From Pelagibacteraceae bacterium AG-349-L17 (GTDB lineage: Bacteria; Pseudomonadota; Alphaproteobacteria; Pelagibacterales; Pelagibacteraceae): a stretch of DNA of 64,000 nt. Position numbers and translations under genes: made by a program. Under the pieces are notes generated by a model. That model did not search any database and had not been told where the DNA came from. It worked only from the letters and a program-made list of their open reading frames with translations. The DNA lies in assembly GCA_003278805.1 (NCBI GenBank), contig QCDC01000001.1, positions 78,310 through 142,309 of the forward strand. Reading direction: 5' to 3'. Below are positions 1-7,149 of this stretch, one piece after another (position 1 is the first letter of the stretch; each line of letters begins with the position of its first letter).

Positions 1-33
1 TCATTTATAAATATTTATATCAATTAAGCTTGC

Positions 34-61
34 TTGACACCCATAATTTGCTGAATATACT
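34..61 (+). promoter_or_regulatory. Sigma70-type promoter of dksA
   Basis: A perfect -35 hexamer TTGACA (34-39) is followed after 16 bases by TATACT (56-61), five of six matches to the -10 consensus. A start near base 68 would leave a leader of about 15 bases before the dksA ATG at 83. No Shine-Dalgarno sequence is visible in that leader, so initiation may not depend on one. Confidence 0.75.
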
Positions 62-82
62 GCGAGCGATTAATATTAAGCT

Positions 83-598
83 ATGCCAAAGACTGCTAAA
101 GCAAAGAAAAAAGTATCAAAACCAAAAACAAAAGTTGCGATTAAGCCAAAACCAGCTTTGGCCAAGGTTGTATCTAAAGGACCTATAAAAATTTCAAAAA
201 CTTATGTTCCTAAAGATACTGAAAAATATATGTGTGAAAAACATAAAGTATATTTCAGAATGAGACTAACTGAATGGAAAAAGGAATTAATTAAAGCTAA
301 TAACGAAGCTCTGTACAATGGTAGCATGGATGATAACAATATTTCTGCTGACATTGTGGATCAAGCAAACTCGTATATTGATAGCAATGTAGAAATGAAA
401 GCAATTAATCGTCAAATTAAATTAATATCAGAAATTGATAAAGCATTGAGAAGAATTAGAGAAGATACTTATGGTTATTGTTTGGATACAGCAGAACCAA
501 TTGGATTAAAGAGATTAATGGCAAGACCTGTCGCCAAATACACCATAGCCGCACAAGAAAAGCATGAAAAAGATGAAAAAGTTCATGCAGATGACTAA
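83..598 (+). CDS. dksA: RNA polymerase-binding transcription factor DksA
   Basis: DksA-family protein of 171 aa, which binds in the RNA polymerase secondary channel and works with ppGpp in the stringent response. The first 40 residues are a basic Lys/Pro/Ala-rich tail, followed by the coiled-coil hairpin. The coil-tip motif DxxDxA is present (Asp90, Asp93, Ala95). The C-terminal segment at 130-162 (YGYCLDTAEPIGLKRLMARP) fits the alphaproteobacterial DksA pattern. Only one of the four zinc cysteines of E. coli DksA remains (Cys133), so the zinc finger is probably metal-free. The gene is first in a short plus-strand run with two micro-ORFs and has its own strong promoter. Confidence 0.9.
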   Translation: MPKTAKAKKKVSKPKTKVAIKPKPALAKVVSKGPIKISKTYVPKDTEKYMCEKHKVYFRMRLTEWKKELIKANNEALYNGSMDDNNISADIVDQANSYIDSNVEMKAINRQIKLISEIDKALRRIREDTYGYCLDTAEPIGLKRLMARPVAKYTIAAQEKHEKDEKVHADD

Positions 599-600
599 AA

Positions 601-717
601 ATGAAAAAAAAACCATCTAAACAAAATTCAATCTCATTCCTATTTGCTAAAAAATATATTTATTTTTACTATCCTTTCTTTTGGATTGTGCTGTTGCTAT
701 ATTTATTTTTAAAATGA
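601..717 (+). CDS. Small membrane protein, 38 aa (hypothetical)
   Basis: An ATG two bases after the dksA stop opens a 38-codon frame. It encodes a basic N-terminus (MKKKPSK), a polar stretch, and one strongly hydrophobic helix at about residues 19-37 rich in Tyr, Phe and Leu. It overlaps the next micro-ORF by four bases (ATGA at 714-717). The tight spacing behind dksA and the single membrane segment suggest a real, translationally coupled micro-protein. I do not recognise a family and infer no function. Confidence 0.45.
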   Translation: MKKKPSKQNSISFLFAKKYIYFYYPFFWIVLLLYLFLK

Positions 718-809
718 ACAAAAAATTAGTTTTAATAATTATAATAATTGTGGCTATTGAGTTCTCTGGATATGGAATTCTTAGTACTTTGTACAGATTG
801 TTTGGATAA
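714..809 (+). CDS. Small membrane protein, 31 aa (hypothetical)
   Basis: This 31-codon frame begins inside the stop of the preceding micro-ORF (ATGA overlap). It starts MNKK, continues with a hydrophobic Leu/Ile run at residues 5-15, and ends in a short polar/aromatic tail. It stops five bases before the end of the convergent GST gene. Coupling to the upstream ORF and the membrane-peptide composition argue for expression, but the length gives little statistical support. No known family is recognised. Confidence 0.35.
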   Translation: MNKKLVLIIIIIVAIEFSGYGILSTLYRLFG

Positions 810-813
810 ACCT

Positions 814-1440
814 TTAAGGTTTAGGAATTTTGGCTTTCTTATCCATAAAAGCATAACCTTTTACAACAGCTTCTCTGTCAGCTATTTCTAGATACCATCG
901 TGATAAGTTTTTATAATTTTTTAAGCCAATATCATGCCATTCATGTCTTGCCATCCACGGCCAGGTTGCAATATCAGCAATTGTATAATCAGTGCCAGCA
1001 AGAAATTTCGATTCCATTAATCTTGCATCCAATTCTCCATAAAGTCTTTTTGTAATTTTAAAATATCTTTCCTCACCAAAATCACTTTTACCTGGATTGT
1101 AGTGATGAAACTGATGATGTTGACCAATCATTGGACCTACAGTTCCCATTTGAGCCATTAACCATTGATTAACAACCAGTCTATCCTTTTCATTATAAAA
1201 TTTTCCACTTTTATCGCCTAGATACATCAATATTGCACCAGATTCGAAGATGCTTTTATTGTTCTCATGATCAATGATTACAGGAATTTTTCCAAATGGA
1301 CTGATTTTTAAGTAATCTGGTTTAAATTGTTCATCTTTACCTAAATCAACTTTGGTTACTTTGTACTCATAACCAATTTCTTCAAGCATAATACTTATTT
1401 TCCATCCATTGGGAGTATTGGCAGAAAATAGTTCTATCAT
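814..1440 (-). CDS. Glutathione S-transferase, YfcG/YghU-like (Nu class)
   Basis: 208-aa cytosolic GST. The N-terminal thioredoxin-like half carries the TPNG motif at residues 9-12, as in E. coli YfcG, where Thr9 and Asn11 contact the glutathione sulfur in place of a catalytic Tyr or Ser. The FESGAILMYL segment and the C-terminal helical domain (YTIADIATWPW) match the same class. Relatives act as glutathione-dependent disulfide-bond reductases, so a redox or peroxide role is more likely than drug conjugation. The start overlaps the reductase stop by four bases (1437-1440), making it the last gene of the ferredoxin/reductase/GST run. Confidence 0.85.
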   Translation of the reverse strand: MIELFSANTPNGWKISIMLEEIGYEYKVTKVDLGKDEQFKPDYLKISPFGKIPVIIDHENNKSIFESGAILMYLGDKSGKFYNEKDRLVVNQWLMAQMGTVGPMIGQHHQFHHYNPGKSDFGEERYFKITKRLYGELDARLMESKFLAGTDYTIADIATWPWMARHEWHDIGLKNYKNLSRWYLEIADREAVVKGYAFMDKKAKIPKP

Positions 1441-2453
1441 TTTTTAATTCCAAGTCTTTCTTGTGCAGCTTTAGAGGTTGTTGTGAATTCAAATCTTAAT
1501 TTTTCATCTGGTTTAGCATATTTAAAACAACCTCTTGCTGCTAATGCACCTTCATGAAACCCTGAAAGAATTAATTTTAATTTTCCTGGATAAAAACAAA
1601 TATCACCAATTGCAAATATTCCCTCTATATTGGTTTCAAAATTTTCAGTGTTAACTCCAACAGTTTTTTTATTTATATTTAAACCCCAATCTAAAATTGG
1701 CCCAAGCTGCATGATTAAACCAAAGAAACCTAATACATAATCAGATTTAATTTCTTTAATTTCACCTTCATCATGTTTTATTTTAATTTTTTCAATTTGT
1801 TTATCTCCAGTTACAGAGTCCATTTGATATTTCGTAAATAAATTTAACTTTCCTTGATCATTAAGATCTTTTACTTTTTGAACACTAGACTCTGCTCCAC
1901 TAAACCCATCTCTTCTATGTATTAAATTTACTTTTGAAGTATTTGATAGCTCTATAGCCCAATCTAAAGCAGAATCTCCTCCCCCAAATATTGAAATAGT
2001 TTTATCTTTAAATATTGATTTATCTTTAATTGAGTAAAATAATGAATTGCCTTCAAATTTTTCACATTCTTTTACTGAAAATTTTCTAGGCTCAAAGGAA
2101 CCAACGCCACCAGCTATTACAATTGCTGCAACATCAAACTTTACTCCACCAGAGGTTTTAACATGCCATCTATTTTGATTTTTTTTTAATTCTTCTACTC
2201 TTTCATTTAAATGAAATTTGACATTGAAAGGTTTAATTTGTTTTAAAAGATTATTGGTTAGCTCTTCTCCAGTACATTCAGGTACGGCTGGGATATCATA
2301 AATTGGTTTATCAGGGTAAAGCTCGATACATTGACCACCTGCTTTATCAAGATTATCTACTATCTCACAACTCAATCCTATAATTCCAAGTTGATGAGCA
2401 CAAAATAATCCTGTTGGCCCTGCTCCAATAATTAATACATCTGTTTTATTCAT
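1437..2453 (-). CDS. Ferredoxin-NADP+ reductase, thioredoxin-reductase-like type
   Basis: 338-aa flavoprotein. It has an FAD-binding GAGPTG motif at residues 10-15, an NAD(P)-binding IFGGGDSALDW segment mid-protein and a C-terminal FAD contact (AIGDICFYPGK). It resembles bacterial thioredoxin reductase but lacks the redox CxxC pair, which fits the YumC-type ferredoxin/flavodoxin-NADP+ reductases. The gene abuts the ferredoxin stop (2454) without a gap and overlaps the GST start by four bases. The likely role is moving electrons between NADPH and the adjacent 2Fe-2S ferredoxin. Annotations as thioredoxin reductase are probably wrong; the true trxB lies at 55.0 kb. Confidence 0.85.
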   Translation of the reverse strand: MNKTDVLIIGAGPTGLFCAHQLGIIGLSCEIVDNLDKAGGQCIELYPDKPIYDIPAVPECTGEELTNNLLKQIKPFNVKFHLNERVEELKKNQNRWHVKTSGGVKFDVAAIVIAGGVGSFEPRKFSVKECEKFEGNSLFYSIKDKSIFKDKTISIFGGGDSALDWAIELSNTSKVNLIHRRDGFSGAESSVQKVKDLNDQGKLNLFTKYQMDSVTGDKQIEKIKIKHDEGEIKEIKSDYVLGFFGLIMQLGPILDWGLNINKKTVGVNTENFETNIEGIFAIGDICFYPGKLKLILSGFHEGALAARGCFKYAKPDEKLRFEFTTTSKAAQERLGIKK

Positions 2454-2774
2454 TTAACCTTGCTTTGATGGAATATTAACTTCTAAACCATCCAACTCAT
2501 CTGAAACTATTAACTGACAACTTAATCTACTATTATTTTTTGGTTCAAACGCCATATCAAGCATATCTTCTTCACCATCTTCTTTTGCTGGAAGCTTATT
2601 TAACCATTCCTCTTTGACATAAACATGGCAGGTAGCACAAGCCATTCCACCTCCACAATCTGCATCAATTCCTGGAATATCGTTTTGTATAGCGCCTTCC
2701 ATCACAGTTAAACCATTTTGAATATCGATTGTGTGTGTTTTATTATCGTCGGTATGATATGTAATTTTTGCCAT
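2454..2774 (-). CDS. 2Fe-2S ferredoxin, adrenodoxin type
   Basis: 106-aa ferredoxin. The four cluster ligands are Cys40, Cys46, Cys49 ([10 protein letters not shown]) and Cys86 (RLSCQL), the Cx5Cx2C...C spacing of the vertebrate/bacterial Fdx group used with P450s, oxygenases and Fe-S biogenesis. An acidic stretch at 65-72 (KEDGEEDM) would suit docking to a reductase. It is followed directly by its probable reductase and lies downstream of a desaturase, so it may supply the desaturase with electrons. A role in Fe-S cluster assembly cannot be excluded. Confidence 0.9.
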   Translation of the reverse strand: MAKITYHTDDNKTHTIDIQNGLTVMEGAIQNDIPGIDADCGGGMACATCHVYVKEEWLNKLPAKEDGEEDMLDMAFEPKNNSRLSCQLIVSDELDGLEVNIPSKQG

Positions 2775-2835
2775 GCGTTATATATAGTTCCTTATCCAAA
2801 TTGAACAAGTAAGTAAAATCATACTTAGTATATTT

Positions 2836-3837
2836 TTAAATATTTTGAGGCTCGGGCAGCTCTTTTTTTATAAAATAGCTTGTATCTTCTTTTTGTTTCA
2901 TTAGTGCTGGAATAATTTCTTTATAAGCATCAATTAATCCATCATTTGGTTTTGGTAATTGATCTTTAATATGGTGATGTAATTTATCTAAATTATAAGA
3001 TGGAACTGTGGGAAACATATGATGAGTTAAATGATATTCCATTTTCCAATATAAAAAGCTTAATATTGGATTTAAATACATTTCACGTGATGTAACTCTG
3101 TGATCTTTTATATTCCTTGCAAGTCCTGCATGTTGAGTGAATGCAACAAGTTTATGTAAAGTTTTTCCATAAAATTGTGGTAGTACAAAATACAATAAAG
3201 GCATCCAAGAAGAAACGATTATAGACCACAAAATAATTAAAAGCCAAATAGCAACATAAAATCTTGAAATAAAAATTGCTTTTGCATGTGCATTTTCTGG
3301 AATGCTATCTTGCATGACTTTTGTTTTTATTCCTAAAGCGTGTTGAATAATTTCAAATGAAATATGTTTTTTAAAAAAAACTAAATCTAAAAATGGAATT
3401 ATATTTATAATTAATCTTTTAGGTGTTTCTTTTAAATCATTTCCATATTCAATCTCGTGATCAAAAGGATTTTCTGTTGAATAAGTATTTCCATGATGAA
3501 CAAAGTGTGTGTATCTCCATCTAGTTGGTTCAAAGTTAGCCATGTAAGACGAGATATAATAAAAAAATTCGTTTAAAAATTTTGATTGAAAAGCAGTTTT
3601 GTGACCTGTCTCATGCCATAATGGGTTAGAGAATGAATAAATGTTTCCATAAACTAAAAACCAAAATACTGACCACCATGTGCCCCAAGTTTCATACGCA
3701 AGAATTCCAGTTACTAACAGCAATCCAAAAAAAACTAAAACATGTTGAAGTCCTTTTATATCTGATTTCTTAGAAAGCTCTTTAAGAACTTCTTTATCAA
3801 CTTGGCATTTGTGCCATTTTTCTAATTTAACATCCAT
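2836..3837 (-). CDS. Membrane fatty acid desaturase family protein
   Basis: 333-aa integral-membrane di-iron enzyme. The three histidine boxes are HETGH (75-79), HFVHH (111-115) and HLTHH (269-273), with hydrophobic segments at roughly 32-64 and 190-222 between and before them. This arrangement belongs to the membrane desaturase/hydroxylase superfamily; the substrate (acyl chain, carotenoid or other lipid) cannot be read from sequence. The gene lies between proteorhodopsin and ferredoxin. It probably starts its own transcript, because a terminator separates it from proteorhodopsin and a long dyad sits just upstream of its ATG. Confidence 0.8.
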   Translation of the reverse strand: MDVKLEKWHKCQVDKEVLKELSKKSDIKGLQHVLVFFGLLLVTGILAYETWGTWWSVFWFLVYGNIYSFSNPLWHETGHKTAFQSKFLNEFFYYISSYMANFEPTRWRYTHFVHHGNTYSTENPFDHEIEYGNDLKETPKRLIINIIPFLDLVFFKKHISFEIIQHALGIKTKVMQDSIPENAHAKAIFISRFYVAIWLLIILWSIIVSSWMPLLYFVLPQFYGKTLHKLVAFTQHAGLARNIKDHRVTSREMYLNPILSFLYWKMEYHLTHHMFPTVPSYNLDKLHHHIKDQLPKPNDGLIDAYKEIIPALMKQKEDTSYFIKKELPEPQNI

Positions 3838-3842
3838 AGATA

Positions 3843-3873
3843 AAAATTATGTATAGTTATTATACATAATTTT
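3843..3873. repeat. 13-bp inverted repeat upstream of the desaturase gene
   Basis: Perfect arms AAAATTATGTATA (3843-3855) and TATACATAATTTT (3861-3873) surround a five-base spacer GTTAT. On the minus strand the dyad ends five bases before the desaturase ATG (3837) and lies after the proteorhodopsin terminator. It could be a repressor operator, or a hairpin near the ribosome-binding region. It is less likely to be a second terminator because a stronger one lies immediately upstream. Confidence 0.6.
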
Positions 3874-3882
3874 AATAAAGGT

Positions 3883-3920
3883 AAAAAAAAAGGGCAAGTA
3901 CAAAAATTGTACCTGCCCTT
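3883..3920 (-). terminator. Rho-independent terminator of the proteorhodopsin gene
   Basis: A 14-base stem with one mismatch (AAGGGCA..GTACAA at 3890-3903 against TTGTAC..TGCCCTT at 3907-3920) has a three-base loop. Read on the minus strand it is followed by a run of Ts (A-run at 3883-3890 on the plus strand). It lies 19 bases beyond the proteorhodopsin stop codon. This would make proteorhodopsin a largely monocistronic transcript. Confidence 0.9.
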
Positions 3921-3938
3921 AATTTAAATTTTAGCTAA

Positions 3939-4712
3939 TTACTTAGCTCTTCTTCCGGCAGAACTAGTTGCAGCAGCCCAAATTACTAGACCAAATGCAA
4001 TTTTGTTAATGAAGTCAGCTAAGTTGTAAACGACGTTAAGTGAGTTAGCGTCTACTCCACCAGTTAAGTAACCAAATACATAACCTAATGGGTAAATTGC
4101 CCAACCTACTGTAACGATCATTCTCATTGCACCAAAAGCAGTCACAAGAGCCTTGTTACCACTTTTCGCTGCAGCTTTACCAGCTTCACCTGAGAATACT
4201 TCATAAAGAATGTATACCCAACCTGCCATTCCGATGATGAAACCAAGTGTAGCATTAATGTAACCTGCTTCACCTAAGTATCCACCGATTAGCATTACTA
4301 ATGAACCAATTAACAATCTCCAGAACATTCCAGAATTTGCTTTGTTAATAGCTGCTAGAATTAAATAGAATTCTACCATTTGTAATGGCACAGTGATTAA
4401 CCAGTCAATGTATCTGTAAACAGTTGGCGAGTCTCCAGTAGCAACCCATACTTCTCTCATGTACATGTAGTGTATGAATGCAATACCAGTTACTAGACCA
4501 GCAACAATAACTGATGTTCTCCAGCCTGATGCGACATTGCCTGCTTCCATGAAAAAGAAAGCAGTAGCTGCTAACATTCCCATAGAGATAACCCAGAATG
4601 AAATTCCTACGAAGTCATCTTGCATCAACATCGTTGCGTCTGCTGCAATAGCTATACCTGAAAATCCAATCAGAGCCATAGCTGCTAAAGCAAACAGTTT
4701 AAGTTTTTTCAT
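3939..4712 (-). CDS. Proteorhodopsin, blue-tuned (Gln) light-driven proton pump
   Basis: 257-aa type-1 rhodopsin with an N-terminal signal-like segment (1-23) and seven membrane helices. Proteorhodopsin residues align with an offset of six: His81 (counter-ion partner), Arg100, Asp103 (proton acceptor), Glu114 (proton donor), Asp233 and the retinal Schiff-base Lys237. The Asp/Glu pair marks a proton pump rather than a Na+ or Cl- pump. The spectral tuning site (105 in green proteorhodopsin) is Gln111, the blue-absorbing form. The start has a strong Shine-Dalgarno, GAGGGAG. Codon use looks less AT-biased than its neighbours, as expected for a highly expressed gene. No retinal-synthesis gene is in the window. 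Confidence 0.97.
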   Translation of the reverse strand: MKKLKLFALAAMALIGFSGIAIAADATMLMQDDFVGISFWVISMGMLAATAFFFMEAGNVASGWRTSVIVAGLVTGIAFIHYMYMREVWVATGDSPTVYRYIDWLITVPLQMVEFYLILAAINKANSGMFWRLLIGSLVMLIGGYLGEAGYINATLGFIIGMAGWVYILYEVFSGEAGKAAAKSGNKALVTAFGAMRMIVTVGWAIYPLGYVFGYLTGGVDANSLNVVYNLADFINKIAFGLVIWAAATSSAGRRAK

Positions 4713-4718
4713 AAAAAA

Positions 4719-4725
4719 CTCCCTC
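4719..4725 (-). promoter_or_regulatory. Strong ribosome binding site of proteorhodopsin
   Basis: On the minus strand GAGGGAG (complement of 4719-4725) lies six bases before the proteorhodopsin ATG (4712). Most genes in this window show little or no Shine-Dalgarno, so this one stands out and suggests high translation. Confidence 0.8.
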
Positions 4726-4742
4726 TTCGTTAGTTTTTATTT

Positions 4743-4776
4743 TAGTTTATATAAACTAGACTTAAGTTACCTTAAG
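4743..4776. promoter_or_regulatory. Palindrome and CTTAAG repeats upstream of proteorhodopsin
   Basis: A perfect 16-bp palindrome TAGTTTATATAAACTA (4743-4758) is followed by two copies of the self-complementary CTTAAG (4761-4766, 4771-4776), ten bases apart. The block lies 30-65 bases before the proteorhodopsin start on the minus strand, where its promoter is expected. A -10-like TATATA lies inside the palindrome. This suggests a promoter with an operator for a dimeric regulator. The exact -35/-10 pair is uncertain. Confidence 0.45.
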
Positions 4777-4922
4777 CCAATTTCGTGGTTAAATAGCAAA
4801 TTAAAATAGTTTTATGAAGACTTAATTGTCACTAATAAGCATTGATTTTACTTAATTTTTAAAATTAAATACAATTTATAAGTTAAAAACCAAAAAAAAT
4901 AAGGAATTCGAATCAATTTTTT

Positions 4923-6824
4923 ATGTCTTCTAAGTTTAATGAAATTTACGAAAATTCTATAAAAAATCCTGAAATATTTTGGCAAGAAGCCTCGGAAGAT
5001 ATCTTTTGGTTTAAAAAACCAGTAAAAATTTTAAATAAATCTAACCCACCTTTCTATAAATGGTTCGAAGATGGGGTCACAAATACATGTTATAACGCTT
5101 TAGACATCCATATTGATCAAGGAAGAGGTCAAAAAACAGCTTTAATCTACGATAGTCCTATTACAGGTAATAAAAGTAAGTTCACTTATGAGGAATTAAG
5201 GTCAAAAGTTTCTAAATTTGCTGGGGCATTGAAAGCTCAAGGGGCCAATAAAGGAGACCGAGTGGTTATTTACATGCCAATGATCCCTGAAGCAGTGATT
5301 GCTATGCTTGCTTGTGCAAGAATTGGTGCAATTCACTCTGTTGTCTTTGGTGGGTTTGCTTCAAATGAGCTTGCAAGCAGAATAGACGACAGTAAGGCAA
5401 AGATATTGGTGACTGCTTCATGCGGTTTTGAGCCCGGAAGGACAGTTGAATACAAGCCGCTTGTGGATGAAGCTATTAAAATAGCTAATCACAAAATTGA
5501 AAAGATGATTTTGTTTCAAAGACCTGGTAATGAGGTTAAATTAAATGCTCCAAATGAGGTCAGTTGGGAAGAGGTGGTCTCTAATGCTAAGAATGCAGAC
5601 TGCGTGGAGATGAACTCCAATGAGTTTGCTTATATTTTGTATACTTCAGGAACAACCGGAACTCCTAAAGGTATAGTAAGAGATATTGGAGGTCACATTG
5701 TTGCTCTCAAATGGACCATGAAAAATATCTACAACATTGATACAGATGATATTTGGTGGTCAGCAAGTGATATTGGTTGGATTGTAGGGCACTCATATAT
5801 TGTCTACGCTCCATTGTTCAAAGGATGCACAACAGTTTTATTTGAGGGTAAGCCAGTAGGAACTCCAGATGCTGGGGCTTTCTGGAAAATAATATCTGAC
5901 TATAAGGTAAAGTCTCTTTTTACAGCTCCGACAGCTTTTAGAGCGATTAAAAAAGAAGATCCTGACGGTAAATTTTTCTCAAAATATGATTTGAGCAGTT
6001 TTGAAAGCTTATTCCTTGCTGGAGAGAGAGCCGATCCAGATACTATTAAGTGGGCTGAAAATTTACTTAAAGTTCCTGTGATAGATCATTGGTGGCAAAC
6101 TGAGACTAGTTGGGCGATCAGTTCAAATTGTACTGGTATTGAAATGATGGAAACGAAATATGGTTCAGCCTGCAAAGCTGTTCCTGGATATGATGTAAAA
6201 ATAATTAAGCCAGATCAATCTTTAGCAAAACCAAATGAAATGGGAGACATTGTTGTTAAACTGCCTTTGCCTCCTGGCACTTTCCCAACATTATGGAATG
6301 CAGATCAAAGATACAAAGAAAACTATATGTCTAATTATGAGGGATTTTACCAAACATATGATGCAGGTCATATCGATGATGATGGTTATATTTGGATCAT
6401 GTCTAGAACTGATGACATTATAAATGTGGCTGGTCATAGATTATCTACAGGTGCAATCGAAGAAGTATTGTCCGAACATCAATCTGTTGCTGAATGCGCG
6501 GTTCTTGGTATTGCGGATAAATTGAAAGGTCAATTGCCTATAGGTTTAGTAGTTTTAAAATCTGGAGTGGATAAAGATAATGAGACTATATCTAAAGAAT
6601 GTGTACAAATGGTGAGAGACAAAATAGGCCCGGTTGCTGCATTTAAAGTAGTGATTGTTATTAAAAGGTTGCCAAAAACAAGATCGGGTAAAATATTAAG
6701 AGGAACAATTAGAAAAATTGCAGATAATGTAGAATATAAAGTGCCTCCCACAATTGACGATCCAGCAATTTTAACAGAAATAAAAGAAGATTTAATTCAA
6801 CATAAAATTTTAAGTAATGATTAA
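4923..6824 (+). CDS. prpE: Propionyl-CoA/acetyl-CoA synthetase (AMP-forming), PrpE-like
   Basis: 633-aa adenylate-forming enzyme that activates a short-chain acid to its acyl-CoA through an acyl-AMP. The P-loop YTSGTTGTPKG lies at 240-250, the WWQTETSW signature further on, and the C-terminal catalytic Lys590 in RSGKILRG. The length is nearer PrpE (about 628) than Acs (about 650), and SCGFEPGRTVEYKPLVDEAI resembles PrpE/ACSS3 rather than Acs, so propionate is the favoured substrate. Acetate use is possible. It is divergent from proteorhodopsin across 210 bases and its end overlaps the SMR gene by eight bases. Confidence 0.8.
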   Translation: MSSKFNEIYENSIKNPEIFWQEASEDIFWFKKPVKILNKSNPPFYKWFEDGVTNTCYNALDIHIDQGRGQKTALIYDSPITGNKSKFTYEELRSKVSKFAGALKAQGANKGDRVVIYMPMIPEAVIAMLACARIGAIHSVVFGGFASNELASRIDDSKAKILVTASCGFEPGRTVEYKPLVDEAIKIANHKIEKMILFQRPGNEVKLNAPNEVSWEEVVSNAKNADCVEMNSNEFAYILYTSGTTGTPKGIVRDIGGHIVALKWTMKNIYNIDTDDIWWSASDIGWIVGHSYIVYAPLFKGCTTVLFEGKPVGTPDAGAFWKIISDYKVKSLFTAPTAFRAIKKEDPDGKFFSKYDLSSFESLFLAGERADPDTIKWAENLLKVPVIDHWWQTETSWAISSNCTGIEMMETKYGSACKAVPGYDVKIIKPDQSLAKPNEMGDIVVKLPLPPGTFPTLWNADQRYKENYMSNYEGFYQTYDAGHIDDDGYIWIMSRTDDIINVAGHRLSTGAIEEVLSEHQSVAECAVLGIADKLKGQLPIGLVVLKSGVDKDNETISKECVQMVRDKIGPVAAFKVVIVIKRLPKTRSGKILRGTIRKIADNVEYKVPPTIDDPAILTEIKEDLIQHKILSND

Positions 6825-7149
6825 AACTTATTTATTTCTTGCAGGTGCAGTACTTTTTGAAGTTGCTGGTACAATGTTATTACCTATAACTCAAAATTTT
6901 ACTAAACTTATCCCAACAGTTGCTCTTGCATTCTTTTATCTTTGTGCATTCTATCTTTTAACTTTTGTAGCAGACAAAATTCCTATCGCTATTATGTATG
7001 CAACATGGAGCGGTCTTGGAATTTTTACTATTGCAATCCTTGGATATATATTTTTTAAACAAACTTTAGCTTGGCAAGCAATAATGGGACTATTCTTAAT
7101 AGTGATAGGTATAATTTTAGTAAATAGTTTTACTGGAAAACTTAGCTAA
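6817..7149 (+). CDS. Small multidrug resistance (EmrE-like) membrane protein
   Basis: 110-aa protein of four hydrophobic helices. The essential membrane-embedded glutamate of the SMR family is present as Glu15 (LFEVAGT), and the fourth helix has a Gly-rich packing region. Family members export cations, polyamines or guanidinium as dual-topology dimers; the substrate here is unknown. The ATG lies inside the end of the synthetase gene (eight-base overlap), which suggests co-translation. The end also overlaps the convergent dihydroorotase gene by eight bases. Confidence 0.8.
   Translation: MIKTYLFLAGAVLFEVAGTMLLPITQNFTKLIPTVALAFFYLCAFYLLTFVADKIPIAIMYATWSGLGIFTIAILGYIFFKQTLAWQAIMGLFLIVIGIILVNSFTGKLS

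Noticed and set aside
1437..2453. Thioredoxin reductase identity for the flavoprotein beside ferredoxin
   Set aside because: No CxxC pair is present, and a true trxB with CATC is at 55.0 kb; ferredoxin-NADP reductase fits better.
4474..4809. Plus-strand 111-aa frame opposite proteorhodopsin
   Set aside because: It is antisense to a highly conserved gene and ends in a low-complexity run; it arises from the codon bias of the real gene.
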